Positions 12,003 to 23,639 of a DNA stretch of 64,000 nucleotides are shown here, in pieces. The DNA is taken from contig OZ038531.1 in assembly GCA_964036665.1 (NCBI GenBank), forward strand, positions 19,158,168 to 19,222,167. Direction: 5' to 3'. Origin of the DNA: Gordius sp. MW1. Lineage: Eukaryota; Nematomorpha; Gordioida; Gordea; Gordiidae. How positions within the stretch are numbered: the first letter of the stretch is position 1; every line of letters starts with the position of its first letter. Below the pieces are notes generated by a model, which was given only the letters and a program-made list of their open reading frames with translations, had not been told where the DNA came from and did not search any database. Both the position numbers and the translations under genes were made by a program.

Positions 12003-12392
12003 ACTTTAGGAGTTATTAGAGGACAAAGAAAACGGAGTTACATTTTTATACTTATAGATATAATGGTAGAGAACTATTATATCAAAAGTTATGGAAATTT
12101 AATTATTTAGTCGATGTTTTATTTAAATATGTCACTTTTTGCAAACTTATAACAATTTTCATGACAATTTTATTACGCTTTAGGCCATTTAAAGACCATC
12201 AAATTAGCCTCATTTTATCATTAACTCTACCACATGTAGACTCTTGTAGAGTTACAAATAATATGTCAACGAATGGTTTTTATTTTTGCTATTATTCCAA
12301 GGAATGCTCACTGTAATATCACGGTTCAACAAATTAACCGGCAAACTAGATTTTGGTAGAGTTTTTTGAATGAAGACAAATATATTTTCACA

Positions 12393-12815
12393 ACAAATTA
12401 TTTGCTAAGTATTTTATTCAAATTTTGCTAAGTATTTTATTCATTTGCTAAGTATTTAATTCGTTTGCTAAGTATTTAATTCGTTTGCTAAGTATTTAAA
12501 TTAATGCTAAGTATTAAATTCAAATGCTAAGTATTTTATTAATTTGCTAAGTATTTAAATAAATTTTGCTAAGTATTTTATTTATTTGCTAGGTCAGCGT
12601 TTTAGGTTAGGGAAAGGGTTAGGATTAGATAAATCCTTTGGTCTGTTTAATGCTACGCATGCGCATTATAAAAAGTTAATATAAAATACTTAGCATTTAG
12701 ATTAAAATACTTAGAATAAAATACTTAGCGTTTTTTAATAAAATACTTAGCACTTTAATTAAAATACTCAGCATAAATTACTTAGCAATTTGTAATTATT
12801 TACTTAGCAGTTAAA
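12393..12815. repeat. Inverted array of TTTGCTAAGTATTT units with a telomere-like centre
   Basis: About nine direct copies of TTGCTAAGTATTT occupy 12393-12595. After a central segment the complementary AAATACTTAGC(A) unit occurs about seven times in 12676-12810. The array is therefore a large palindrome of small repeats. The centre (12598-12640) contains GGTTAGGGAAAGGGTTAGG. No ORF. It resembles a foldback transposon or a MITE with repeated subterminal binding sites; the class is not certain. Confidence 0.8.
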
Positions 12816-13456
12816 TAACACCCATATATTTTTAATTTTCCCCCTTAACGTCAAGTTTTTAAAATGTTTGCTTTCAAAGTTGCTAAAAACAACAATTTTT
12901 GCGTTTCAGAAGTCAATAACTTGAAATACAACGGCAAGATTCAAATTTAATAAATTTAATTTACAGATAAAGGGGAGAAAAATCCATTACAACATTTTTA
13001 TCGTAGCATAAATAATTTTTGAACCTATATACATAGTTAATTAATCTTAATCTTTTAATTTTAAGTAATTTCATTTTTTGTAAGAATTAAGAGCGGCATC
13101 TGCCTTTTCTTGCCATCTCGTTCTCGTGGCTGCGCCCCTTTATATGTTTGAAATCGAAATTCTGAAAAAGAGTAAACGGTAAGGCCAGACCTAAGCATTT
13201 ATATAATTTTGGTATTTATGCTGTATAAAGTTGCCCAAATATTAAAATCTTTTTTATTAAAATAATTTAAACTATTTTAAAAGTTTTTACCTCGCCATGC
13301 CCTAAACCTTGGTCTGCAGTGGTTTAAACTGCTAACGCGAGATAAGACACGATTTTACTTATAGTTTTCCCTAGAGGGTCGGCCGATGGCTAATTGCATA
13401 GAAATTTATTTTATTATTATTAGCTTATAATTTATATTTTAATTAAATTTATGATA
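12816..13456. other. AT-rich DNA without recognised gene
   Basis: No splice-bounded coding segment, RNA gene or repeat with recognisable ends was seen between the inverted array and the next family A element. Confidence 0.4.
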
Positions 13457-13734
13457 CAGGCGCGTAGCCAAGGGGGCAGGAAGCGGGAATTTTCTACCCC
13501 CTTGACCAAAATGTGAAATTTTTTTGAAGGTCCATGTCCTTTTTTAATGTATAAAATTGATAATAAATGCTCTGATTAATGAAGAGAAGAGATTTTTCCA
13601 AAGCGGGTTATAAATCGCCTTGAAGTTTCGCATATATTGTACGCGAAGTTTACTTTTGTTACATTATAAATAAAAGTGTCGAAATTTTTTTTGCATTTTC
13701 CTTCCCCCTCGAGAAAATCCTGGCTACGCGCCTG
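13457..13734. mobile_element. Family A variant (CAGGCGCGTAGCC ends), exact 8-bp TSD TTATGATA
   Basis: Ends CAGGCGCGTAGCC and GGCTACGCGCCTG are a perfect inverted pair over 13 bases. TTATGATA precedes (13449-13456) and follows (13735-13742) the element exactly. The perfect ends and exact duplication suggest a relatively recent insertion and fix the superfamily as hAT-like. Confidence 0.9.
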
Positions 13735-14392
13735 TTATGATACTAAACGAAAAATAGACGCAATTTGGAAGACCATATGATTAAGTTATCTTCGTAAAAT
13801 ATAGTTTCCAAATTATGTTTTCCCGAAAGGCATCTAATAGGCAAGCAAGTTACACATTTAGTAAGGTTCAATATATTTTCCACTCTATATTCTCGTTCGG
13901 GGCACAGGGGTCCGATAACGTGATAGTTTTGCGACACTTTCTTATTCTTATAAATCAACGTCTGTCTTAGCTGTTGTATAAACAAAATTTTGATAAAATA
14001 CTTTTTTGCAAAAAGTTGAAATTCAAATTTTTTATAAAATAAAGTTAATGTTCTCAGTTAAATAAATAGTATATTTTTATGCTGGCTAAACAAACCCAAA
14101 AGCCGGGCACCGTTCCTAAGGGATGGTAAAGTGGTCACCCCCTTAATTGCAAATTTTTCTAAAAATATAAAATTACGACAAAAATTTTACATTATTTTTT
14201 TACGGCCCTTTATCCTGGTTTAACCCATGATTAAATAACATGACGTAGTCAGGATTGGAACAGGGGACAATAAAGACTTAGGGAGGGGCAAAATCATACA
14301 TTTATTTAATTTCAAACACAATTTTTTTTCTAAATTTTAGGATGGGGGAGGGCTGTTTCTCCTTAGGTACTTGCCCCTGGCTAAAGTCATAC

Positions 14393-14593
14393 TAGTGTTG
14401 TAAAAACGGCTGGGTTCTGTTTAGTCCAGCTTCATTTTGACAAACGGTCGCTTTTGGTCTGTTTTTCGAATTTAGACTGAGCCTATAGGTCGACTAACAA
14501 AAACAGACCAAAAAATCTTTGGTATATTCATGTTCATTTGACTAAAACCAAAAATTGACCCAACAAAACCACCAAGCCGTTTCTACAAAACTA
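14393..14593. mobile_element. Family B element (GTGTTGTAAAAACGG ends)
   Basis: Left TA-GTGTTGTAAAAACGGCTGGG and right CCGTTTCTACAAAAC-TA. The interior has GGTCTGTTTTTCG and paired TCGACTAA-type motifs like the copies in the EDEM introns. TA flanks suggest a Tc1/mariner-type target. Confidence 0.75.
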
Positions 14594-14599
14594 AGTCAT

Positions 14600-15389
14600 T
14601 TTATATAAATAAATCAAATAGCAATGTATATGAGCTGTTGAAATTGTTAATTTACCTTACATCTATCCATGGGAATGCAAGATGAAAAATAAACTAGGCA
14701 AGAAATATTTTTGGAATTCAAAACGGATTTGGGCAAAAATATTAAATGCACGATACCGCTATTAGACAAATCACTTCCTTGCCAAATAAACCTGTGTTAT
14801 TTCGAATAATAATTTATGTTTTTAAATTAATTTTTTTGTACTTATTGTCTTCTTTGTCCGACAAATGGATGTAAGCCACGTTGAAACCTTCTATCAAATT
14901 ATGTAAATTGGACATTAAATATATCAATTTTTTTTTTAAATTTTAAAGAATTGTTTGTTCTATTAATTTAAATTTCTATATTTCGGGTATTACAAAACCA
15001 CAGTTCATACCCAAACAGAAAATACCTATACAAAACTATTTGCAAAATATATAAAAATATAATTATATCATGTTATATAATGTTATTTTAACAAATAATA
15101 TTAAATTTAAAGTCTCTGGGATAAAAGGGTGTAATAGCCCAAAAATAATGAAAAAGGGATATTGAGCTAATTATACTAAAATTTAATATAACTTAAAAAA
15201 TCCAGAAAGTATTTTAGTAATTTAAAGTTTTAATAACTTTCACAAATTTTAAATAAATATTTTTCTTTGTTTTTCGCTTTTTTGGGAAATAGGTACTACA
15301 CAAATCAATTTGTCACCCTGATTTATATTTATGGACACTAAAAAATAAAACTATATCTGATCTGACCAACATAGTGTTTTAGCAATCTA
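14600..15389. other. AT-rich DNA without recognised gene
   Basis: No supported coding, RNA or repeat feature. Confidence 0.4.
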
Positions 15390-16070
15390 CAGTGGAGTAG
15401 GCAAGGGGGGTGTCGGATTAGAAACCCCCTCCCTCTTATTGACAAAAAAAATCATTTTTTAAATTATATAAAAAAACTCAATGATATCAATAAACTCTTG
15501 TTGTTGTTGCGCTTATAGAATAAATTAACAGCAAAATATAAAAGAATTTTTTTGGGGAAGGGTCTAGGGTGTGCCCAGGCATTGCAAATATCTAGCTAGC
15601 CCGGATCGTATAATTTAATCTTAACATCTCCAAACAATCTTTTCAAATTTTTCTACTGATGGCCATTTAAGCACTAAAAGGCCGCGCGTATCTGTAGCTC
15701 AATCGATGGCCTTGGTTAGCATATTCAACAAAATTTAAAGGAGCTCTCTGCAAAATGCGTCCTAGCTCCTAGGAAGATCACAAGCGTAGTTGGTCCCAAA
15801 ATTTAAATAATTTAAATGTAATTGCTTTTTTTACGTTTTAAACATACTAACTAAATATATTTTTAATTTTTTTATCAAAAATCCATTGTAATTGTTTAAT
15901 CGAACTTTTTTGACACAAAATTGACCCCCAACCACCCCCCCCTCCATTGAGCTATCCTACCTACGCCACTGTTGTATATAATTTGAAAAAAAATTAATAC
16001 TATTATTTATCAAAAAACCATTTAAAAGCCCTCCCCCATGAGACAATCCCTGCCCACGCCACTGGCAATA
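15390..16070. repeat. Remnants of G/C-tract elements with CTACGCCACTG ends
   Basis: CAGTGGAGTAGGCAAGGGGGG at 15390, CCTACCTACGCCACTG at 15956-15971 and CCTGCCCACGCCACTGG at 16048-16064 look like ends of one or two elements related in style to family A but ending CAGTGG(C/A)GTAG. Boundaries are uncertain. Confidence 0.5.
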
Positions 16071-17607
16071 TGAATAAAGTTCCAATAAGTCCTTACCAAC
16101 TTATTTAACTTGACCGTTAAAAAGGTTAAATAAATAGATGCTTATACCTTTGAATTACATTTAAAATAAAATCAAATTTTAGCAAAAGCTCTCAAAAAAT
16201 ACTTTAAAAAGTTGCAAATAACTTTTCTATAAAAGAGTTAGCGGCATGTAGAGCAGTGGTAAAGTAAAAATGTGGCAACCATATGTGACTAAATCAAGGA
16301 GGGAATCCGCCTTGGCACAATCTTTTCCAAGTAACTAGTATATAGCTTAAGCAATAGATACAATGTTAATTCATTTTATTTCCTTAACTATACCTTTTTC
16401 CAAGTTCCTATTTTTCATTAAGACTTATGAGGGCTCGATCTCTAATAGCTATTACGCATTAGCAAGCCAGTACATTAAAAAGAGTTCATAAAATTTTAAT
16501 TTCTTCCTCTCCACGAAGGTCAATGAATTTTTAGTGTCAATTAGACCTGACGACAAATTTTAATAACTTATTGGGTTTACTTTATAAATTAAATTTTATT
16601 TTTTAAACTGTCCGGAAACAAGTAAAAATCTAAAGTATGGTGACTTGTTAAAATTAATTAATTTCTATTTCGTATTAAAATTATAAAATTGATTAAATAT
16701 TGTCGAAAAATGTATTGAAACGATATAAAAAAATTACATTCACAGCTAAAAAACTATAAAAACGCGCTAAAACATAACGGATGGCATTGATCCGTGTATA
16801 GAAATCGTGATGGATTTAACGATTTCCATTGTGATCTTTAAGATTTAAATATTGCAAAAATAAATTTTTTTAAAATTATTTAGCAAGTTAATTTTTCTCA
16901 GGAGTTATATTACAAAAGTTATTGTATTACACCATTTTTAACTACTAACGGATTTCTTAAAAATAAATTATCTAAAAAATTCAGCCTAAAATGGTAAAGT
17001 CCAACACATTAAATTCTCTTATCTTTATCTATATTATCATTAAATTGTGAATTAACGATAAATTTATTGGGGTCCCTATGACCCCATGCGACAAGAAACA
17101 GATTTAACAAACGGAATAATATGGAGTATAGGGTTAGAGTGACGCCGATAAGTGTGGAGCCCGTCTAATTAACCAATCACTTCCGTAATTATAATCGCTG
17201 TATAACTTAAAGACGCCTGTCTACCCAGGAGGTAGCTTTAATTGCAATCACATGTTATCTTGTGCAATTCATGGACTAAATTTTCTAACTGACTTTTGTA
17301 AGATTGCTTATTAATTTTTCAATTAAACGTTATAAAATTTACCCGACTATGTGATTTTTCTTGAATTAACCAAATATCAAATAATAGAGAAAAACATAAT
17401 ATGTTAATAAGGATTACTAATATTATTCCTTCGCCGTTATTTTTTGAACAATTTATTATCTCCAAAAATATAAAAAAGCTCATGGCGAAGCAAAGTCAAT
17501 TTACTATAGCCGGAAGCCGACCAATTTTTTCATTTCTTAAAAACCCGAAACCCAGACTCCTAGTATTTTATGCTAACGTTCTAAGATATATTTCAATTAA
17601 TTATTCT
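16071..17607. other. AT-rich gene-poor DNA
   Basis: No exon, RNA gene or bounded repeat was recognised. A small open frame at 17401-17607 shows no motif. Confidence 0.4.
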
Positions 17608-17769
17608 CATGGGCGTAGCCAGGAGGAGGCAGGGGGGGGCGGCTGCCCCCCTTTAATTACATATGTTAAAATTTTATATTATGGCTAAAATTTCAAAAAA
17701 TTGACATTTTGCCCCTCCCTAAATCATTATTGCCCCCCCCCCCTATAATTCATATCCTGGCTACGCCAA
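17608..17769. mobile_element. Family A element
   Basis: CATGGGCGTAGCCAGGAGG at left, ATCCTGGCTACGCCAAT at right, with the usual G arm, CTAAATCATTATTGCC block and C arm. No matching flanking octamer was found. Confidence 0.75.
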
Positions 17770-18617
17770 TCCTAGGAGGAACTTCAACCTATTGTACGAT
17801 ATTTGGAAAGTTTTAAGAAATTATATGTATAAATTTCAAATTCCACTAGTTTCGTTATGCTATAAAAAACTATATATTTGTATAAGTTTCTTATCCATAA
17901 CAAAATGCAGCGAAATTAAGTTATGTATTAACAGTGCCCTGGAATTATTTAGGTCAAATGCACAAATCATCAGACTCAGTGCTTTAATCTCTTCGATTTT
18001 TTGATATCGCACTCTCATTTTGCTATGAGATATGAAATCTGGATAAAAAATTACGATTTTTAAACAGGGGCTTATTTAAAAAGAATTATACCCTAAATCT
18101 CCCCAAAACAATTTAACGGAAAGGATGCATTGTTTTTCAACGATTATAAATTATTTTAAAATAAAATTGAAAAATTTTTAAAGTGACAAAAATATAATTA
18201 ACACATGAATTAAATGGATGGCATTGATTTTGTATGTAAATCGAGGTAGAAATTTAAATGATTTTTATTGCAGTCTTTGACCCGTTACAAAAAGATTTCT
18301 TTAAGTCCGTGGAGATATTAGTGCTCGCTCTCCCAATTTGTATAAGAGAGCGTGACCTTAGATGCTCAGGTTACCAATCTTTTTAGTCACCAGGTGAATG
18401 AAGACCATGTCCGAGAGCAAATAGTATTTTAAAGCTTTCTCTTTATCTGCATTGACAATAAAGCCAGGGGAGAGGAGTTGGAAGGGGCAACACAGGGAAG
18501 GTTTAGTCCACAAGATAAAGCAATAATTATGAATCCGTCTAGTCTTTTCTCATCGGTTGTATTAGTGTCGATGGGCTCCAAGGTTTTAGGATAGCCAGGC
18601 TTGGCAATGATTTCCTA

Positions 18618-18773
18618 CATGGGCGTAGCCAGGCCCCCCCCCCTAAATGGCGAAAAAAAATTTCAATGCAAAAAGCCTTAAAAATTAAAAATTTTATGTT
18701 TTGGCCTCCCCCCTAATTAAACTTTTGAACGTTTCGCCCCCCCCCCCTTATCCAAAACCTGGCTACGCCCATG
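18618..18773. mobile_element. Family A element, near-exact 8-bp TSD
   Basis: CATGGGCGTAGCCAGG ... CCTGGCTACGCCCATG, a perfect inverted pair. Flanks ATTTCCTA (18610-18617) and ATTTCTTA (18774-18781) agree at 7 of 8 positions. Confidence 0.85.
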
Positions 18774-18938
18774 ATTTCTTATAATGTCGATGTGAATCGG
18801 GCTTGATTTAAGCATATGCTTAGCTAGGGTTTGATTAGAGGGGGATGATCAAAAATTTGGTAATAACTTATGAGGGAAAAAATAATAATTTATACAATTT
18901 TCATAATTATTTTTTTTTGTAATTGGGCAGGGGGTAGC

Positions 18939-19098
18939 CATGGGTGTAGCCAGGGGAGGCAGGGAGGAGCAGTTGCCCCCCTCTAAATTCAAATTTTTTT
19001 TGTAGTTTATTAAAATTATGGCTAAAATATCAAAAGATTATGATTTTGCCCTTCACTAAATCATTATTGCCCCCCTTTAATTCCAATTACCCCCATGA
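18939..19098. mobile_element. Family A element, right end decayed
   Basis: CATGGGTGTAGCCAGGGGAGGCAGGG at the left, AAATCATTATTGCCCCCC interior, and TTCCAATTACCCCCATG at the right, where the inverted repeat has lost its GGCTACG. Confidence 0.7.
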
Positions 19099-19316
19099 AG
19101 CTGCTCCTTTCAGTTTATCCTGCCTTATGAGTGCTATAAATTAATTCCTTATTTCCTTATACTTGTCTGATTCAAACGGAACAATCAATCAAATTCAATA
19201 TTTATCGATTACAAATCAATCAGCGTTGATTGACGGCGGAACTGTTAAGTAGTAGGGGCAAAGTTAGTTTTTTTGATTTGTTATTTGGTAAAACTTTCAA
19301 TGGTCGAAACAAATCC

Positions 19317-21845
19317 ATGAAACAATTTAACGATAACAGACAAGATTCTTCTCAAATTTTTCGACATCCAATAATAATTCATAATTCACAAAATGGCCAT
19401 AGAAATATTCCGTATAATTGCTCACAAAATTATACAACTTTATTTCCCAATAAAATAAACTATCGTCATGATCCTAATAATGATACAGATTTATCCCGAG
19501 AAATCCAGGTTTCTAAAGATGAAGACCCTGTCCTTAATTCTAATATTTTTCCCAATTATCAAAATACCGACAGCCATTTTGATCCAACATTTTATTGCCC
19601 ATCTTATTATCCCTACTTACCAATACCTAATGCAAATGGCCCAAGACATTCTAATTTAAAGTTCAACGTGAACTTAAATTTTAAAGTTGACCCAACAGCA
19701 TATGGAGAGGCGAATGGTGGAATCAGGAATTACATTGGTACAACAGAGCCCTACTTAAACCTAAAAAATTATTCCACTAACTTGTCATCTCCAGTCCAAA
19801 CGCGATGTAAGTTTGTTTTGGCTATAATTTAATCTAAAATTTTTGTAACTTGAGCGAACTTGTTGACAATTTTTTTCTTTGTGCGATAAAATATACGTAG
19901 TATACATCTTTTGGATAGAATGGGTCTTTGTTAATATTATTCTTGAGTTTTCGGACAAACCTTTTTAGGTGGGACTCATCGTAGCTTGCCGATTTAGCTA
20001 GGCTCTTGAATGTCATCGGGGCAGATACATACATCCATCATACATGCTAACAGTAGGTATTAATTCGGTTGCCATTTAAATAAAATTAAAAAAAAACAGT
20101 CTTTAGTTTATAAAGGAGGGGAAGTTCAGCATGACGCGATATCCAGTAATTAGATTTTACTCTTTTTTATTAAAACACCTCTTCACGAGACCCGTCTCTG
20201 AATACCCATTCAAAATTTAATTTTTAAATTATAACCATGATTTTGTTAAATATACCTATAAGAATTCCATGGTGGAAAAGGAGGGCATAGGACCCCCCGC
20301 CCCCTGGCAATGGTTCTTATTTTAAACCAAAATGTTTTTTGTTATTTTCGTGAGGGACCCCCCTATAATTTGGTCACATTTGTTTAAAAACTAAACTTTA
20401 TTCCACTATGATGGCACTCCTTCCACTCAACTCAACAGCTAAATAAAGTTTATATCTATGTATCTTAGGCAATTACGAGATATCGGTTACGCCACCACCC
20501 CTTGCAACCTCAAACCCTGCCCATAACGCGAGTAATAAAATTACAGAAAATTCGGACCTTCAAATATACGGTGAAAATAGCTTGGCCCCCCTGGTTGAAT
20601 TAAACGACGGTTTAATAAGGAAAAATTTGATCGATGATTCAACCTTAGATTTACAGGATGATGAGAAAGGGAATAAGAAAAAAGGACCACGTAGGAATAG
20701 AACGACTTTCAGTTGTGTACAATTAGATGCACTGGAAAAAATATTTCAACAAACTCATTACCCCGACTCTGATACGCGAGAAGGCATAGCTAAATTGTCC
20801 GGTCTTACAGAAACACGCGTTCAAGTTATTAGATTCTTATATATTTTGTTTATAATTTTTATTAGTTTTATTTTTGTGACTTTAAAAGCGAGTTGTATAT
20901 ATAAAACTATTTTTATATGTTAACCCTATGGCGAATTATTATTAAATCCTGTAGTCCGGATGCCAACTAGGGTCAGATACCCTCAAACCAGGCGCGTAGC
21001 CAGGATTTTCACGAGGGGGGGAATCTTCCCACCCTTATTTACGCCACTGCCCCAACCTTATATAATGATGCATATTTAAAATTCGTATTTAGCGGCTCTT
21101 TCATTTAGCCTTGATATATTGATTTAACATACCCTGGCAGAGTCCATGATAAGTTCACTTAACAAAAAATTAGTCAATATTTATTTTATTTTGTTAAATA
21201 TTAGCACCTAATTGTTTCCCAAAATTCACCCAAACCACCATGGGCGTAGCCAGGGGGTGGCAGGAAGGAGCTACTGACCCCCTCTAAATTCAAAAATTCC
21301 TTCATGGCTGAAATTTTAAAAAATCATTAATTTGCCACTCCTTAAATCATTATTGCCCCCATCTAATTCCAATCCTGGCTACGCCCGTGCAAATTACTCT
21401 TTTTATGAGTAATATTACGTGTACTGTATAATTGCAAAGGAAACTTTTTATGATTTTTGTTACTAAAATGCCAATCATAATTTTGTTATTTATTAATTTT
21501 TGAAAAATAACAACTTCGTGTGATTTCCAGAAACATATTGTTATCGAGTTTAAATACTAGTATATTTGAATTATTATAAACCTATTTATAATGATATATA
21601 TCATTGATACATAGGTTTGGTTCCAAAATCGCAGAGCTAAATTTAGGCGATCTGATAAGGCATTGAATAATGGTCGAACCGAAGATGTTAATGAAGAAAA
21701 TTTAATATCCTCTTCGACTTTCCTATGTCCAGAAAGTTCGGAAATTGGAACGTGTGATCCAAAAGAATATTACGAAATTTCTAATAACAATCGCTTTAAT
21801 ATAAACTTAAAACCACCCGGAAATTATACCTACTTACCGCATTAA
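19317..21845 (+). CDS. Paired-like (PRRX-like) homeobox transcription factor, three exons
   Basis: Exons 19317-19806, 20469-20824 and 21615-21845 join in frame (donor GTAAGT after 19806; acceptors CTTAG and CATAG). The N-terminal exon encodes an Asn/Ser/Tyr-rich region starting at ATG 19317; upstream in-frame codons lack an ATG. Exon 2 ends inside the homeodomain ([19 protein letters not shown], then [19 protein letters not shown]). Exon 3 opens with [15 protein letters not shown], giving helix 3 with Gln at position 50. The Q|V intron between homeodomain residues 46 and 47 is a known conserved position in paired-class genes. THYPD and RRAKFRR most resemble PRRX/PHOX-type domains. The donor of intron 2 is GTTATT, non-optimal. 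No paired box or OAR domain was seen. Introns of 662 and 790 nt; the second holds a family A insertion. Stop TAA at 21843-21845, AATAAA at 21917-21922. Orthology needs a tree. Confidence 0.9.
20990..21052. mobile_element. Remnant of a CAGGCGCGTAGCC-ended element in homeobox intron 2
   Basis: CAGGCGCGTAGCCAGGATTTTC is followed by a short G tract and a C-rich segment ending TTTACGCCACTGCC. This looks like a strongly internally deleted copy of the type seen whole at 13457-13734. Confidence 0.5.
21239..21389. mobile_element. Family A element in homeobox intron 2
   Basis: CATGGGCGTAGCCAGG ... CCTGGCTACGCCCGTG. Flanks CAAACCAC and CAAATTAC agree at 6 of 8. It accounts for about a fifth of the intron. 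Confidence 0.8.
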
Positions 21846-21982
21846 TTGGATTTTAAATATTTACGATATATAATGAAATTATTTATTTAAGAAAATAAGG
21901 TTCTCTGCAATGTTTGAATAAAAACTCTGATTTTAAACACTATTTTATTATTAATATGGCATAAATATTTCTAATCGTACGC

Positions 21983-22156
21983 GGGGGGGGGGGGGGGCAG
22001 GGGGAGGGCGGCTGCCCCTCTTCCCTCTAATTTACGAGGAAAAAAAATTTCAATGTAAAAACATTGAAAAAATTTATGTTTTGCCCCCCTCTAAATGAAC
22101 TTTTACACGTTTTGCCCCTTCCCCCCCCCCTAATTCAAAACCTGGGTACGCCCATG
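21983..22156. mobile_element. Family A element, left end eroded
   Basis: The left part is reduced to TACGCGGGGGG with a long G run. The interior AAACATTGAAAAAATTTATG and right end CAAAACCTGGGTACGCCCATG match other copies. Confidence 0.7.
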
Positions 22157-22557
22157 TAATAAGCACATATGTGTACAAAGTGTTGTAATGATGTTTTCTC
22201 AATCATTTCCAATTCACAGGAAAAAGTGTGATAATAATGAGTTTATAAAACATTTATTTATATCATAACTCATAAGCCCATTAAATTATTTTATTTAATC
22301 AAATGCACAAAAAATGGAAAAATGATATAAGAAAATTAGTTATGAAAAAGTTTTCTTTGGCTACCCGTATGAAAAAAAAAGTTTCTATGGGGCTTGGTAA
22401 AAAAAAATAATATAATTTATATGTAGACTTTTGAGTAATAAGCTTTTTAGTTAATAATATGCCTTTATAAAACTCCAGTAAACCGGACTATTTTTTAACC
22501 CTTACAATAGCAGCAATCAATAAATATGTTTATATAAATAAACTATTACACTATTGT

Positions 22558-22690
22558 CCATAGGCGGAGCCAGGATCCAAATGGGGGGGGGGGGTTGGGC
22601 AATGGTTAATAATGATTTTAGGAGGTTCAAAATAATATTTTTTTTTACAATTTTAACACTTGGGGACCTTTTCCTGGCTATGCTTTTGCA
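22558..22690. mobile_element. Family A element, diverged
   Basis: CATAGGCGGAGCCAGGATCC with a G tract, AATAATGATTTTAGG interior and TTCCTGGCTATGC at the right. Confidence 0.6.
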
Positions 22691-22986
22691 ATTAGTTCAA
22701 TAAATTTTGCTATACACAGCTTTAAATTTCTAAGTTTTAAGACATTTAATTATTTTGGTAATAATTTTTCAATATATTAATTTAATAGGATTATTAATTC
22801 AGTAAAAATTTCCTAAATGTTTTCCAAATATTTATAATTCTTAACTCTTTTTATTTATATCTTTCATCTTCACAAAATATGTATCTTTTAGAAAATAATA
22901 AATGATTAATATATTAAAAAAATAAACGGTGTAAAATATAAATATCTTTACTATCCATCAATAATAACTTTTAAAAAATAAAAATT

Positions 22987-23058
22987 TGACCCCGACGTGA
23001 TTTGAACACGCAACCTTCTGATCTGGAGTCAGACGCGCTACCGTTGCGCCACGGAGTC
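22987..23058 (-). tRNA. tRNA-Trp (CCA anticodon)
   Basis: The reverse complement folds as a 72-nt cloverleaf including the discriminator A. Acceptor stem GACTCCG/CGGGGTC has one G-U pair. The anticodon arm TCTGA-CTCCAGA-TCAGA gives anticodon CCA, with no intron. Box A (TGGCGCAACGG) and box B (GTTCAAATC) are both present. All stems pair, so it is probably a functional gene. It stands alone between family A elements. Confidence 0.95.
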
Positions 23059-23312
23059 AGATGAGTAAGGATGTTATTTTTAATATATATATATACACAC
23101 AATAAATAAAACTATTACCTTTGATCCTTTGATTAATTTTGACAACGTAACAAATTAATTTGTATATTTTATATCATGTATTATAAAGGGATATGAAAAC
23201 GAAAACGATATAGAATCTTGTCAACATCCGTATTTTGTTTCAAAAATCCCTTCTATTGAACAGATTTTCCAGATTAGAAACAAAAAGCAATGGCGATGTA
23301 TAAAGGTTAAGC

Positions 23313-23474
23313 ATGGGCGTAGCCCGCCCCCCCCCCCCCCTCCCTAAATGGCGAAAAAAAAATTTCTCAATTCAAAAAGCCTTAAAAATTAAAAAAAATT
23401 ATGTTTTGCCCCCCCCCTCCTAATTGAACTTTTGAACGTTCCCCCCCCCCCAATCCAAAACCTGGCTACGCCCG
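23313..23474. mobile_element. Family A element (left of an adjacent pair)
   Basis: CATGGGCGTAGCCCGCCCC at left and CAAAACCTGGCTACGCCCG at right, with long C tracts. No exact flanking duplication. Confidence 0.75.
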
Positions 23475-23488
23475 TTAAGGTCCTTGAT

Positions 23489-23631
23489 CATGGGCGGGCG
23501 TAGCCAGGGTAAGGCAGAAGGGGCGGCGTTCCCCATCTAAGTCCAAATATTGTTTAAAATTACCGAAGTTTATCATTTTGCCTCACCCTAAATAATTATT
23601 GCCCCTCTAACTCCAATCCTGGCTATCCATG
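23489..23631. mobile_element. Family A element, exact 8-bp TSD TCCTTGAT (right of pair)
   Basis: Starts CATGGGCGGGCGTAGCCAGG, ends TCCTGGCTATCCATG. TCCTTGAT lies at 23481-23488 and 23632-23639. It inserted 14 bp from the copy at 23313-23474. Confidence 0.85.
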
Positions 23632-23639
23632 TCCTTGAT

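Noticed and set aside
12598-12645. Internal telomere (GGTTAGG)n
   Set aside because: Only two or three imperfect units, inside an inverted array; more likely part of that repeat.
13743-13985. 80-codon minus-strand open frame
   Set aside because: No recognisable motif, its end is cut by a transposon duplication, and no splice partners were found.
15680-15770. Possible tRNA-derived SINE (TAGCTCAATCGATGG box A-like)
   Set aside because: No box B (GTTCAAATC-like) at the right spacing and no cloverleaf.
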